Counted from the first letter of the stretch, positions 23,930 through 33,659 are shown. The stretch is 34,994 nt of DNA from DATNFP01 sp035606335 (GCA_035606335.1 DATNFP010000100.1:1-34994); one strand, 5' to 3'. The notes: a model not told the origin generated them from the letters alone. Made by a program: numbers and translations.

Positions 23930-24628
23930 CTAATGGGTGAATAACCTTGCAATAAAAAATGCTGCAGCCGCCGCAATAGAACCAATCAATGCAACCTTCA
24001 CTGCTCCACCCCACGGATTTTGACCTGTTACTTTTGCCTTAAAAAAGCCAAAAACAAAAAGACAAACAACGGTTATAATACAGGATAATCTTAAGCCATC
24101 GATAGGATGTGCCACAAAAAAGTAAGGTAAAAGTGGTATGATGCCGCCTATTACATAAGATATTCCTATGTTCATAGCACTATTGCGAGCGCGCCTAGGA
24201 TCGGGCTTTTCGAGACCCAATTCATATTTCATCATAAAATCAACCCATTTCTCTTTATCCTTTGCCATTTCTTCTGCAATCATGTTTTGGGTTTCTTTAC
24301 TCAATCCCATATTGGCAAATACATCGCGCACCTCTTGCTTCTCTTCTTCCGGAATTTTCTCAACCTCAAGATTTTCCCGTTCAAACTCGGAGTTATAATG
24401 ATCCACTTCTGTGCGGCCTGCAAGATAACCACCCAATCCCATAGCAATAGAGCCTGCAGCAATTTCGGCAAGACCGGCTGTTATTACAATTGCAGTTGAA
24501 CCGACAGCTCCACTAAGTCCGGCAGCTAATGCAAAAGGCACTGTAAGTCCATCAGACATACCAATCACAATATCAGTAACAAGATCAGAGCTTTTAAAAT
24601 GAGCTTCTGTGTGTTTGGATTTAGACAT
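23930..24628 (-). CDS. VIT1/CCC1-family iron/manganese transporter
   Basis: A 232-residue inner-membrane protein of the VIT1/CCC1 family, which moves Fe2+ or Mn2+ out of the cytosol. Helix 1 carries the signature LVTDIVIGMSDGLTVPFALAAGLSGA, and helix 2 contains ITAGLAEIAAGSIAMGLGGYLA. A cytosolic acidic hairpin (about residues 77-137, with EREN, EEEKQE, IAEEMAKDKEKW) matches the metal-binding domain of the family. Three further helices follow (IGGIIPLLPYFF and others). Its start lies five bases after the rocD stop, so it is the last gene of the minus-strand run that begins at 31341. No Dtx- or Fur-like box is evident next to it. Confidence 0.92.
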   Translation of the reverse strand: MSKSKHTEAHFKSSDLVTDIVIGMSDGLTVPFALAAGLSGAVGSTAIVITAGLAEIAAGSIAMGLGGYLAGRTEVDHYNSEFERENLEVEKIPEEEKQEVRDVFANMGLSKETQNMIAEEMAKDKEKWVDFMMKYELGLEKPDPRRARNSAMNIGISYVIGGIIPLLPYFFVAHPIDGLRLSCIITVVCLFVFGFFKAKVTGQNPWGGAVKVALIGSIAAAAAFFIARLFTH

Positions 24629-24633
24629 TAAGG

Positions 24634-25860
24634 CTATGAAACTATTTGTAAACTATCATTTATAATATTCAGGCACTCGTCTATCTGTTCACGGGTAATT
24701 ATAAGTGGCGGAGCGAAACGGATCTTATCACCATGTGTTGGTTTAGCTAATAGTCCGTTCTCCATTAGTGCTACGCATAAATGCCACGCCGTATTCTTAT
24801 CTGCATGATCTATTACAATAGCATTGAGCAATCCTTTTCCTCTTACAATGGAGATGTTGGGATGATTTAAAGACATAATTTGCCTGCGAAGATATTCTCC
24901 CTGCGCTGCGGCGTTAGCAGCCATATCCTCATCTTTTAGCACTTCTAACGCAGTAATAGCAACTTTACATGCTAAAGGATTACCACCATAGGTGGAACCA
25001 TGTTCACCGGGCTTTATAGTCAGCATTATCTCATCATCTGCTAATACGGCCGACACAGGCATTGTTCCACCGGAGAGTGCCTTACCAAGTATGAGAATAT
25101 CCGGTTTGACATTCTCATAATCGCAAGCAAGTATTTTTCCGGTACGGGCCAATCCTGTCTGTATTTCGTCGGCAATAAAAAGCACATTTGCATCTTTGCA
25201 CAAGGCAGCAGCTTTACTTAGATAACCATCATCAGGTACGATGACACCCGCTTCACCTTGTATTGGTTCTACTAAAAATCCTGCGACATCGGTATCTTCC
25301 AATGCTTTTTTTAATGCAGGAATATCATTGTAGGGTATTATTTCATAACCTGGTGTGAAAGGCCCAAAGCCACTTTTTGCACTTGGGTCTGTACTAAAGG
25401 AAATAACGCTAATTGTCCTGCCATGAAAATTATTTTCGCAAACAATAATCTTTGCCTGATTCTTTCTTATTCCTTTTACATCATATCCCCAGCGACGAGC
25501 CAGCTTTAAAGCTGTTTCTACCGCCTCTACACCTGTATTCATAGGCAGTACCTTATCATACCCGAAATAATCAGTAATATATTCCGCATATTCTCCCAGC
25601 AGATCGCTATGGAATGCCCGTGAAGTAAGTGTAAGGCGTTGTGCCTGCTCTACGAATGACGCTATTATCTTAGGATGGCAATGCCCCTGATTTATGGCTG
25701 AATATGCAGAAAGGAAATCAAAGTAACGCTTATTCTGTACGTCCCAAACAAACACGCCTTTGCCACGGGTAAGCACTACAGGAAGCGGATGATAATTGTG
25801 CGCTCCATATTGCTCTTCCCGCTCCAGGTAATGTTGCGTATTGGTAAATGCGGTTCTCAT
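24634..25860 (-). CDS. rocD: Ornithine aminotransferase
   Basis: A 408-residue cytosolic PLP enzyme that transfers the delta-amino group of ornithine to 2-oxoglutarate, giving glutamate semialdehyde. NYHPLPVVLTRGKGVFVWDVQNKRYFDFLSAYSAINQGHCHPKI is the characteristic OAT N-terminus (quoted in parts: HPLPVVL, YFDFLSAYSA, NQGHCHP). MNTGVEAVETALKLAR binds the cofactor phosphate, DEIQTGLARTG contains the PLP-ring Asp231, and the Schiff-base lysine is Lys260 in ILGKALSGG. Length and motifs match the RocD branch rather than ArgD. Flanked by 9 bases to the K+ channel gene and 5 bases to the transporter gene, an unusual pairing. An arginase fragment, one step earlier in the same pathway, sits at the left edge of the window. 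Confidence 0.94.
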   Translation of the reverse strand: MRTAFTNTQHYLEREEQYGAHNYHPLPVVLTRGKGVFVWDVQNKRYFDFLSAYSAINQGHCHPKIIASFVEQAQRLTLTSRAFHSDLLGEYAEYITDYFGYDKVLPMNTGVEAVETALKLARRWGYDVKGIRKNQAKIIVCENNFHGRTISVISFSTDPSAKSGFGPFTPGYEIIPYNDIPALKKALEDTDVAGFLVEPIQGEAGVIVPDDGYLSKAAALCKDANVLFIADEIQTGLARTGKILACDYENVKPDILILGKALSGGTMPVSAVLADDEIMLTIKPGEHGSTYGGNPLACKVAITALEVLKDEDMAANAAAQGEYLRRQIMSLNHPNISIVRGKGLLNAIVIDHADKNTAWHLCVALMENGLLAKPTHGDKIRFAPPLIITREQIDECLNIINDSLQIVS

Positions 25861-25869
25861 TAATCAAAT

Positions 25870-26880
25870 TTAGGCATTTGCTGTGACAGCATTGCTATCG
25901 GATGGGTTAACATGATGTTCCGGAAAGATTACATTTTCGTAAGCATTAATCTTATCAAGCTCTAAAATGGTATGATCAGCGTTTTCAGCCTTATGAAACA
26001 TTGGCAAAAACCTTGCACCATAAACTACCTCATTTACAGTATAAGAAGTGCGTTGCTGTACAACATTGGAAAAATGATCGTCAAAGCTTTTTACATTTAT
26101 AATTACTTCTGCTTTGCTTTCTATAATATCCTCAGCCGTAAAACCGTAGATCGGACTTTCATCATCTATCGCATGCACAACAGTCCAACTTAATGCCAAT
26201 GAGTTGATCTTACTTATTTCGAGCTTTAATGGATAAAAGCGTGTTACCTCTTTATCATTTTCCCAAACATGCAATGCAATAGTTGCAATCGCCTCCGAGT
26301 CTGTCAGATGATTATTTTTATAGGTTGCTAACCGAAACATTAATGCTTTTCCATGTTTATATGGTGCTACAAGTATATTCTGACTAAAGATTATATAGGC
26401 ACGCGGCCTGGAAAAACGTCCGTACATCATACCTGTAACTACAGCAAAAATCAATATGCCCAATAAAGATTCTGTTGCGGCAACAAAATTAGCGAGAACG
26501 CCCACCGGCGCTACCCGGCCATAGCCAACAGTAGTGAGCGTTTGAGCGCTGAAGAAAAATGCTTCAAGAAACTTATCTGTATATGTTTTTGCAGCTTCAG
26601 TACCGGAAAGATTATTGACCCCAACCAGAAAATACAAGCCTGCAAATATAAAATTAACAGTCGAGTAAAACAGAACTACGAAAAGTAAAAACTTAATACG
26701 GCTCATTCTAAGTAAAGAATGATAAATGCTTGTTCTTTGCCATACAGGCAAACCAGTTTTACGCAAATTAACAGTGCCGTCTTTATTGGTAAGACGGCCA
26801 CCTTCTACCGCGCTATTGGGACCAAAGCCAGAATTTTCTATGTTAACAGGCCTGGGCTTACGATGAAAATGCTTAGCCAT
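25870..26880 (-). CDS. Inward-rectifier-type (KirBac) potassium channel
   Basis: A 336-residue inner-membrane channel subunit (tetrameric in the family). Two membrane helices (about residues 62-88 and 130-152) flank a pore loop with the selectivity filter TVGYG at 117-121 (AQTLTTVGYGRVAPVG). The slide-helix region before M1 has WQRTSIYHSLLRMS. The C-terminal ~180 residues form the Kir immunoglobulin-like cytoplasmic domain, with FSQNILVAPYKHGKALMFRLA as its typical first strands and an end with SYTVNEVVYGARF. Gating ligand unknown. Its first eight bases overlap the end of the flippase gene, indicating translational coupling inside the operon. Confidence 0.93.
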   Translation of the reverse strand: MAKHFHRKPRPVNIENSGFGPNSAVEGGRLTNKDGTVNLRKTGLPVWQRTSIYHSLLRMSRIKFLLFVVLFYSTVNFIFAGLYFLVGVNNLSGTEAAKTYTDKFLEAFFFSAQTLTTVGYGRVAPVGVLANFVAATESLLGILIFAVVTGMMYGRFSRPRAYIIFSQNILVAPYKHGKALMFRLATYKNNHLTDSEAIATIALHVWENDKEVTRFYPLKLEISKINSLALSWTVVHAIDDESPIYGFTAEDIIESKAEVIINVKSFDDHFSNVVQQRTSYTVNEVVYGARFLPMFHKAENADHTILELDKINAYENVIFPEHHVNPSDSNAVTANA

Positions 26881-28303
26881 GTTTTCCGGATGATTTAAGC
26901 TCTATCAATAGAGAAGCCAACACGACTACAATTGAGAAAGCACATCCCAAAATTAAAGTAAATAAATTACTAAAGTATCGGGCTGAGATATAATGTATAA
27001 TTAAAAATAAAAAGAAAAAGATAATGAGCTTTATAACCCAATTGGCATAAGGGATCAATTGCGATACATTGACTTTTAGCACGCGTGCGGTATGATAGAG
27101 ATAAAAACCTGCCTGCAGATATGTAGTGATAACAAAACTCAGGGCTACCCCCTGCAAACCCATTAATTTATAAAGCGGATACATCAATATACACGCCAGA
27201 AGCAGATCTATTATAGCACCTGTATTGATAATAGAGCCTTTGTGCCTGTTTTGTAACACAGTAGTGAAACTGTACGCCCGTACCGGAATTGCAAATGAGG
27301 AAATTAAAAAGATCGGTACAGAAGGTAAATATTTATCAGAAAGCAAAACTGCAAATAGCTCATATCTATAAAAAACAAAAAAGAAGAATAAAGGGAAGAT
27401 AATAGCTGATAAGATCTTTGCAGAATGATTTAGCAGTTGAAGTGTATGTACGGTTTCGTCTTCCTTATTGCCCGATGCCAACTGTATCAAAACAGCACTG
27501 CCTACTGCACTCAATATCAACGGCAGAAAGGGTATATTCATCGAGCCATTAAAGTAGATAGCTGAAAGCTGGGTACTTAACAGAATGGAAATAGTAAACT
27601 TATCTATCCAGCTAAAAAGGATCTGTACAATATCATAAAGCCCTAAATGCAACCATAATGAGCGAGCATTATTAGGCAAGACCGTTTCTATATTATTCAT
27701 CTTAAAAATCCGAATACCACCAACTAATTTAATGCTATAGATAATCAGCTTTAGTACGCTAATAATCAGTAAATAAATGAACAATTGCTGTATAGTTATC
27801 AAACCCTTTGCCATTAGCACGTGGCAAGCAAAAAAGGCCAATGAATAAAGTATGCTGGTGGTAATAAGCAACCTAAATTTTTTAAAGACGATCAATGCCG
27901 ATTCAACAATGAATGTTAAAGCGAAGATCAATAAATAGAAAAATGGGATCGGGAAAGACACATGCAATGACCGAAACTGTAACAAAGCAAATATTGAACT
28001 TAGAACAAATAGCCATAGTGCGTAAAGAAAATAATGTTTAGATTTCAATTGCCCTATAAACTTCGTTAATGTACCAGGCGGATAAGTAATAGTGAACACA
28101 TGTATCCCAAAACAGGCAATCGGGTATATAACATTTAGCTGTATCCAAAAGTTTTGGTAAGCACCATACAATGATGTTCCAAGCTTTTTTGAAAAAAGAA
28201 TAATAATCAGGGTATTTACCAGCGAGGGGAAAAACCTGATAAGGAAAATGAATAGTGAATTACTATAGAATGAATTATTTTTTGCTTCCGGCAAAAGCCT
28301 CAC
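26873..28303 (-). CDS. Polysaccharide/oligosaccharide flippase (MOP superfamily)
   Basis: A 476-residue integral membrane protein with about 12-14 hydrophobic helices and the layout of Wzx/RfbX-like lipid-linked oligosaccharide flippases. An N-terminal FSKKLGTSLYGAYQNFWI segment corresponds to the conserved LG..YG..... block, and ILSAIIFPLFFFFVFYRYELFAVLLSDKYLPSVPIF to the second half. The start at 28303 overlaps the preceding acyltransferase by 29 bases; no later in-frame ATG is near. It would flip undecaprenyl-linked glycans to the periplasm; the substrate is unknown. No glycosyltransferases or Wzy polymerase accompany it. Confidence 0.82.
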   Translation of the reverse strand: MRLLPEAKNNSFYSNSLFIFLIRFFPSLVNTLIIILFSKKLGTSLYGAYQNFWIQLNVIYPIACFGIHVFTITYPPGTLTKFIGQLKSKHYFLYALWLFVLSSIFALLQFRSLHVSFPIPFFYLLIFALTFIVESALIVFKKFRLLITTSILYSLAFFACHVLMAKGLITIQQLFIYLLIISVLKLIIYSIKLVGGIRIFKMNNIETVLPNNARSLWLHLGLYDIVQILFSWIDKFTISILLSTQLSAIYFNGSMNIPFLPLILSAVGSAVLIQLASGNKEDETVHTLQLLNHSAKILSAIIFPLFFFFVFYRYELFAVLLSDKYLPSVPIFLISSFAIPVRAYSFTTVLQNRHKGSIINTGAIIDLLLACILMYPLYKLMGLQGVALSFVITTYLQAGFYLYHTARVLKVNVSQLIPYANWVIKLIIFFFLFLIIHYISARYFSNLFTLILGCAFSIVVVLASLLIELKSSGKHG

Positions 28304-28769
28304 ATTCTGTTTTGTTTAAGTATTTTATGACCCCCGCAGGATTACCTGCCAAAACGCAGTATCCATCAGGGAAGCTTTTTGTAACAATTGCTCCCGCCCC
28401 CACTATTGTAAAGTCTCCCAAAATAACTCCAGGCAGCACTATCGCTCCCATTCCTAGCCAGCAGAACTTGCCGATATCGATTGGTGAAGTCTGTACGTGC
28501 GCATCATTATTTATCGGATCATGATTAGCTGATACCAAGCCTACATTTGGGCCTATATTAGTGTAATCACCTATTTTTACTCCATTAGTTGCATTGATAT
28601 AGACTCCCGGTGAATCACCCGGAAAAACATTTTTTCCTTTTATGATCCGTTCGGGATTATGTATGGTGCTTGTATGATGAATAGCCCATTTTACCGCTGA
28701 GTTCTGACGCATAATTTTCCTGAAAAAGAAATCAGTTAAATAAAATCCAACGCTCATTTTTCTGCTCAT
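28275..28769 (-). CDS. Left-handed beta-helix (hexapeptide) acyltransferase
   Basis: A 164-residue cytosolic enzyme of the LbH acetyltransferase group (serine acetyltransferase/colanic acid WcaF-like). Hexapeptide repeats begin at GVYINATNGVKIGDYTNIGPNVGLVSANHD, where the His of the SANHD segment is the likely catalytic base. They continue through DIGKFCWLGMGAIVLPGVILGDFTIVGAGAIVTKSFPDG, and the domain closes with the family's typical VLAGNPAGVIKYL. It probably acetylates a sugar. Lies between the YfhO-type gene (31 bases) and the flippase (29-base overlap), consistent with envelope glycan work. Confidence 0.9.
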   Translation of the reverse strand: MSRKMSVGFYLTDFFFRKIMRQNSAVKWAIHHTSTIHNPERIIKGKNVFPGDSPGVYINATNGVKIGDYTNIGPNVGLVSANHDPINNDAHVQTSPIDIGKFCWLGMGAIVLPGVILGDFTIVGAGAIVTKSFPDGYCVLAGNPAGVIKYLNKTECEAFAGSKK

Positions 28770-28800
28770 GCGGAAGTTTTCGGATTATGAAAGGTTCCAA

Positions 28801-31341
28801 CTATACCTTGGCTGATTCCTGATCTTTGTTTTTTCTAAAACCCTGCCCTATTGCCCCAAGCACTAAGCCCCACACTAAAACGCTTCCTACTAAAGCTATA
28901 TTATTGCCTGTCGTGAAACTCTTAGGACGGAAATGGAATTCAATAGTATGTTTTCCTGCCGGTATTTTTATCGCTCTCAACAAATAATCAGCTCTTATGA
29001 TGTTTGTTTCCTTACCATCTACATATGCCTCCCAGCCATAAGGATACCAGATATCGGAAAATACGGCAAGGCCGTCTTTACTATTGCTTGAAGTAAATGA
29101 AATATCATCCAGGCCATATTTTGCAAGCTTTACATAAGCACTGCTGTCCTTACCAAATGTATAGCCACTTAACTCATTGCTATTACTGTTCCTGATTATT
29201 ACAGTCTTTTTAGGCTCGAAAGCATTAGGCATTTTTGTAGTATCACCGAGGCTATTAGCATTTAACGATAACAATTCATCGTTTGCTGTATTTACTATTT
29301 TAGCCTCATCTACAAACCATGCGTTGCCACAAGCCTGCGGATTGGGCATTGCTGCGGGTTGACCATTAGGACCGCCATTGAAAATGATATACTTCGTGTT
29401 AAGCATATTTAATACCTGGGCATTGAATTTGCCCTTTGCCACTTTGCCTCCCAGTTGCACATCAATAAGGTCCTGGTACATTTCCAGCTTAGCTGCGCTA
29501 TAACCACCTACACATTTATGAAAATATGCCTGCATAGCATCATTGTAAACATCCTTTGTCAGATCAAGCACACGGTAGTAAGGATCGGGATCTTTATTGA
29601 TTTGCTGATCCACAGGTCGTGGTTCAAATGCACTTTCGTAGTCGCTGTCATCCCTAAACTTACTGTCATTTAAATACCTCTGATCCACATTTACCAGGTC
29701 AATAATTATTAATAATCCCAAACCACCTATTAGTACCGGTGTTTTTATACGTTTTTTAGAATATGCCCATATTAGGCCAGCAGCGAGTACAATATATATG
29801 GCACTTGTCAATCCACTTTTAGATGCCATTGTAGCCCTGTCTTCATGTATTGCTTTTACAATTCCTTCAGCAGCTTGCTGGTTGCCCCCTAACATACTTG
29901 TAAATTGCTGTGTGATCTGTGCATCATTTCCTGGATTCCGGAAATCGAAAAATATACTACCTCCTACTCCAAGCAAAAGGCAAAGGCCACCTGTAATAAT
30001 AGTTGCCATCTTTACCTTTTTCCATAATTCTGCACCTTCCAGCTTTCCAGTGATAACATCGTTAATAGCCCAAATACCCAATACTGGAAACAAGAACTGT
30101 GGTATGATCAATATCATAGTAGGATCACGGAAGTTGTTAAAATAAGGCAAATGATCGAACAGGAAATAATTGAATGCTGCAAAATGCCTGCCCCATGACA
30201 TAACAATGGCCAATAAACATACAGCAGCTATCCACCATTTATGAGGGCTACGGATAATAATAAGACCAAGCACAAACAGAAAACATATTATGGCACCAAA
30301 ATAGGTAGGTCCTGATAAGAAAGGCTGATCTCCCCAATACATTGGCAGTTGTTCGCATATTTGACTTGCCTGATCATCATTAACTCCGATCTTAGTTATA
30401 GCCTCATAAGTATTGGAGCTGCTACCGAGGCTTTCATCTGAAGAACCGCCATACAAATTGGGTATCAACATGCAAAAAGTCTCGCTGATTCCATTGCTCC
30501 ACCCAAACGCATAATCTTTATCCAGTCCGCCTCCCTTCTTTGCTTTATCGTGCGATAGGGTTTGCTCACTTTGACCTCCACGCATTGTTTGCTTTGCATA
30601 TTCTTTTTGCGTAAGAAAAGATGCCATATCCGGCATAGCAGCAATAGTCCCTGTTATAATAATGATTGCCGAAGCAATAGCCCACCTACCAACTTTCCCC
30701 TCTTTTATTGCAATGTATAATGCGCCTAAAGCTGCAAATCCAATAATTATTGCTGCATAATAGACAATTTGAAAGTGATTGTTCTCGAACATTAGTGCAA
30801 ATGAAAGAGCCCACAAGCCTAAGCCGAGCCACCATTTGCCTCTGTATAACGTTAATACACCCGCTATTACTGCCGGTAAGAAAGCCAAAGACCACATTTT
30901 AGTATCGTGACCTGCCACAATTATTATGGCATTATAGGTAGAAAATGCATATGCGATCGAACCTACTGCAGCCAACCATTTATCTATATCCAGCGTCATC
31001 ATGAGAATATAGAAGCATAGCATGGCAAGAAAAAAGAAATATGCAGGTTTACCTAATAGCTCAATAATATTTTGAATAAAGAAAATGTAATTATTACTTA
31101 CCGGTACATAAAAAGTGTAAGTGGGCATACCACCAAACATGCTGTTAGTCCATAATACATTCTCTCCGGTATTCTTATGCCATTCCATCCCCTCATGAGC
31201 CATTGCCCTCCATTGTATCCCATCGCTCTGATTAAGGACTTTGCCTTGCAACTGAGGATAACAGTATAAAAGTGACAAAACGGCAAATCCTACTATGATG
31301 AGTAAATGCGGACGAAATTTCTTAAAATCAAATGATTGCAT
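28801..31341 (-). CDS. YfhO-family multi-pass membrane protein
   Basis: An 846-residue inner-membrane protein of the YfhO (DUF6044-like, GT-C fold) family. About 12-14 hydrophobic helices occupy residues 12-550. A periplasmic C-terminal domain (about 560-800) includes the frequent YfhO ending VFSDIWYPYGWEAYVDGKE, then ADYLLRAIKIPAGKHTIEFHFRP, and a final helix at about 815-835. A YfhO protein in Gram-positives transfers GlcNAc onto lipoteichoic acid; Bacteroidota members are common but uncharacterised. It is the first gene of the six-gene minus-strand run and has its own -7 element. Confidence 0.9.
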   Translation of the reverse strand: MQSFDFKKFRPHLLIIVGFAVLSLLYCYPQLQGKVLNQSDGIQWRAMAHEGMEWHKNTGENVLWTNSMFGGMPTYTFYVPVSNNYIFFIQNIIELLGKPAYFFFLAMLCFYILMMTLDIDKWLAAVGSIAYAFSTYNAIIIVAGHDTKMWSLAFLPAVIAGVLTLYRGKWWLGLGLWALSFALMFENNHFQIVYYAAIIIGFAALGALYIAIKEGKVGRWAIASAIIIITGTIAAMPDMASFLTQKEYAKQTMRGGQSEQTLSHDKAKKGGGLDKDYAFGWSNGISETFCMLIPNLYGGSSDESLGSSSNTYEAITKIGVNDDQASQICEQLPMYWGDQPFLSGPTYFGAIICFLFVLGLIIIRSPHKWWIAAVCLLAIVMSWGRHFAAFNYFLFDHLPYFNNFRDPTMILIIPQFLFPVLGIWAINDVITGKLEGAELWKKVKMATIITGGLCLLLGVGGSIFFDFRNPGNDAQITQQFTSMLGGNQQAAEGIVKAIHEDRATMASKSGLTSAIYIVLAAGLIWAYSKKRIKTPVLIGGLGLLIIIDLVNVDQRYLNDSKFRDDSDYESAFEPRPVDQQINKDPDPYYRVLDLTKDVYNDAMQAYFHKCVGGYSAAKLEMYQDLIDVQLGGKVAKGKFNAQVLNMLNTKYIIFNGGPNGQPAAMPNPQACGNAWFVDEAKIVNTANDELLSLNANSLGDTTKMPNAFEPKKTVIIRNSNSNELSGYTFGKDSSAYVKLAKYGLDDISFTSSNSKDGLAVFSDIWYPYGWEAYVDGKETNIIRADYLLRAIKIPAGKHTIEFHFRPKSFTTGNNIALVGSVLVWGLVLGAIGQGFRKNKDQESAKV

Positions 31342-31360
31342 AAGGTGCTATTTAGCGAAA

Positions 31361-31368
31361 CAAAAATA
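31361..31368 (-). promoter_or_regulatory. Promoter -7 element of the YfhO operon
   Basis: The minus strand reads TATTTTTG (full TAnnTTTG match), 19 bases upstream of the ATG at 31341. I see no comparable -7 element between the later genes, which supports one transcript from 31341 to 23930. Confidence 0.6.
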
Positions 31369-31509
31369 ACAGTTCTATTTGCTTATGAAAATGATGTTTA
31401 AAAAAAATGTAAAATAGCTATATTCCTTCGTCGCGATGACCTAAATCTCTGCTAAAATGTTAAATAAAGGACTTTTATCAAGTCTTATTAATATTTGACC
31501 TTAACAGCT

Positions 31510-31517
31510 TACTTTTG
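31510..31517 (+). promoter_or_regulatory. Promoter -7 element of the E1 dehydrogenase gene
   Basis: TACTTTTG, full TAnnTTTG match, ending 25 bases before the ATG at 31543. The nearest TTTG (31494-31497) is only 12 bases upstream, too close for a standard -33 box. Confidence 0.6.
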
Positions 31518-31542
31518 CGCCTGCCAATCGATCAGGAATACA

Positions 31543-33594
31543 ATGCTTTCTAAAGAATTAATGCTTAAGGCCTACAGGCTAATGATGACAGCCAAAGCCA
31601 TGGCTGAAATATATGATGCAAACAGGCCTATCTGTAAATACGTTCACAGCACTTCCAGGGGGCATGAAGCAATACAGCTTGCTACAGGTTTTCTCTTGCA
31701 ACCATGTGATTATGTAAGCCCTTACTACCGCGACGAAAGCCTGATGTTGGGTATGGGATTCAGGCCTTATGAGCTGATGCTGCAACTATTGGCAAAGGGC
31801 GATGATCCCTTTACCGGGGGCCGGGCTTATTATAATCATCCTAACAGCCGCAGGGAGAATTTTCCTAAAATAATACATCAAAGCAGTGCTACCGGAATGC
31901 AGGTGATACCGACAACCGGTGTAGCCCAGGGAATCCAATATATTGAAGAACAAGGCCTGATCAATTATCCCACTCCACCTGTCACAGTGTGTTCGTTAGG
32001 CGATGGCAGTGTAACAGAAGGTGAAGTAAGTGAAGCATTACAATTTGCAGCATTACATAAACTACCCATTATTTATCTGATACAAGATAATGATTGGGGT
32101 ATATCTGTAACCGGTGAAGAAGCCCGCACAATGGATGCATACGAATATGCTGCAGGTTTTAAAGGTATAGAACGGGTGAGAGTAAATGGCAGTGATTTTG
32201 TAGATGCGTACAAAACAATGGAATATACAGTGGATTGGGTGCGTAAATGGCGTAAACCAATACTGGTACATGCTAAAGTGCCCCTATTAGGGCACCATAC
32301 ATCCGGCGTGCGCAAAGAGTGGTACCGTACCCCAGAAGACCTTGCCAAACATGCGATGGACGACCCCGGTCCAAAGCTTAAGAAATCATTAATAAGCAAA
32401 GGAGTACCGGAAGCAGAACTGGATAAAATAGAAGAAGAAGAAAAAGAATTTGCACAACGTGAATTTGAAGCTGCAATTGCAGCTTCAGAACCTGATCCGG
32501 CAACCGTGGCAGACTATGTCTTTGCTCCTACAAAGGCAACTGAAGAGAAAGGAACACGTATACCTGCAGGTCGCGATAAAGTAGTGATGGTAGATGCCGC
32601 ATTGCATGCAGTTGAAGAAATATTACAGGATAATCCTGAAGCCTTGTTTTTTGGACAGGACGTAGGAAAACGCCTGGGAGGCGTATTTCGTGAAGCAGCA
32701 ACATTAGCAGATAAATTTGGCGACAATCGCGTATTTAATACAGCGATACAGGAAGCCTATATTATAGGCTCCACAGTAGGTCTAAGTGCTGTAGGACTAA
32801 AACCAATAGTAGAAGTACAATTTGCTGACTATATATATCCAGGACTAAATCAGCTTGTAACAGAAATAAGCAAATCCTGTTATTTGAGCTGTGGTAAATT
32901 TCCGATATCCTCCATTATAAGAGTTCCTATAGGCGCCTATGGCGGTGGTGGTCCCTATCATAGTGGAAGTGTGGAAAGTACACTGGCAACTATAAAAGGA
33001 ATTAAGATAGCCTATCCCAGTAATGCAGCCGATATGAAAGGACTTATGAAAGCAGCCTTTCTTGACCCTAATCCTGTGGTGATGCTAGAGCACAAGGGAC
33101 TTTACTGGAGCAAGGTGCCCGGAACCGACGATGCAAAAACCATTGAACCGGATCGGGATTATGTACTTCCGCTCGGTAAAGGATTTGTTACATTGCGTGC
33201 CGATGAACAGGCTGTTGAAAATGGTGAATCCATTTGCATCATCACCTACGGCATGGGTGTGTATTGGGCAAAGAATGCTGCTAAGCAATTCCCGGGCAAT
33301 GTTGAGATAATAGATATACGCACGATATACCCGCTTGACGAAGAACTTATATATAGCACAGTAAGAAAGCATGGTAAATGTATTGTGCTGACTGAAGAAC
33401 AATTACGCAACTCATTTTGTGAAGCATTAGCAGGCCGTATAGCTCAAAAGTGTTTCCGATATCTTGACGCACCGGTACAAACAATTGGCGCCCTTGATCT
33501 GCCTGCCGTTCCTATGAATATGGGATTGGAGGCTGCAATGTTACCCAATGCAGATAAAGTGGCTGAGAAGATTAGTGCTTTGTTATCTTATTAA
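31543..33594 (+). CDS. Fused alpha-beta E1 component of a 2-oxoacid dehydrogenase
   Basis: A 683-residue thiamine-diphosphate enzyme; start chosen at the ATG at 31543 because an in-frame TTG at 31495 lies upstream of the promoter. The alpha part (1-340) has the ThDP motif GDGS (153-156) through to DNDWGISV, and HTSGVRKEWYRTPED (the phosphorylation-loop region of BCKDH E1-alpha). The beta part (345-683) starts KVVMVDAALHAVEEIL and has the GKRLGGVFREA, EVQFADYIYPGLNQL and PIGAYGGGGPYHSGSVE blocks. The best match by eye is branched-chain 2-oxoacid dehydrogenase. Fused alpha-beta E1 genes are known in Bacteroidota. E2 and E3 genes are not nearby. The enzyme decarboxylates the oxoacid and passes the acyl group to lipoyl-E2 in the cytosol. 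Confidence 0.92.
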   Translation: MLSKELMLKAYRLMMTAKAMAEIYDANRPICKYVHSTSRGHEAIQLATGFLLQPCDYVSPYYRDESLMLGMGFRPYELMLQLLAKGDDPFTGGRAYYNHPNSRRENFPKIIHQSSATGMQVIPTTGVAQGIQYIEEQGLINYPTPPVTVCSLGDGSVTEGEVSEALQFAALHKLPIIYLIQDNDWGISVTGEEARTMDAYEYAAGFKGIERVRVNGSDFVDAYKTMEYTVDWVRKWRKPILVHAKVPLLGHHTSGVRKEWYRTPEDLAKHAMDDPGPKLKKSLISKGVPEAELDKIEEEEKEFAQREFEAAIAASEPDPATVADYVFAPTKATEEKGTRIPAGRDKVVMVDAALHAVEEILQDNPEALFFGQDVGKRLGGVFREAATLADKFGDNRVFNTAIQEAYIIGSTVGLSAVGLKPIVEVQFADYIYPGLNQLVTEISKSCYLSCGKFPISSIIRVPIGAYGGGGPYHSGSVESTLATIKGIKIAYPSNAADMKGLMKAAFLDPNPVVMLEHKGLYWSKVPGTDDAKTIEPDRDYVLPLGKGFVTLRADEQAVENGESICIITYGMGVYWAKNAAKQFPGNVEIIDIRTIYPLDEELIYSTVRKHGKCIVLTEEQLRNSFCEALAGRIAQKCFRYLDAPVQTIGALDLPAVPMNMGLEAAMLPNADKVAEKISALLSY

Positions 33595-33617
33595 ACGAAT
33601 ATTCTTTTTTAGAGGAG

Positions 33618-33659
33618 TTTCTCAATAATCTACCATAATTGTTGAGAAATTTCTTTTTA
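33618..33659 (+). terminator. Terminator of the E1 dehydrogenase gene
   Basis: TTTCTCAATAAT (33618-33629) pairs with ATTGTTGAGAAA (33638-33649), a 12-bp stem with one T-G wobble and an 8-base loop, followed by TTTCTTTTT. Confidence 0.88.

Noticed and set aside
31469..31485. GGACTT-TTATC-AAGTCT dyad in the YfhO/E1 divergent region as an operator
   Set aside because: Short imperfect arms and no promoter element directly overlapping; not distinguishable from chance.
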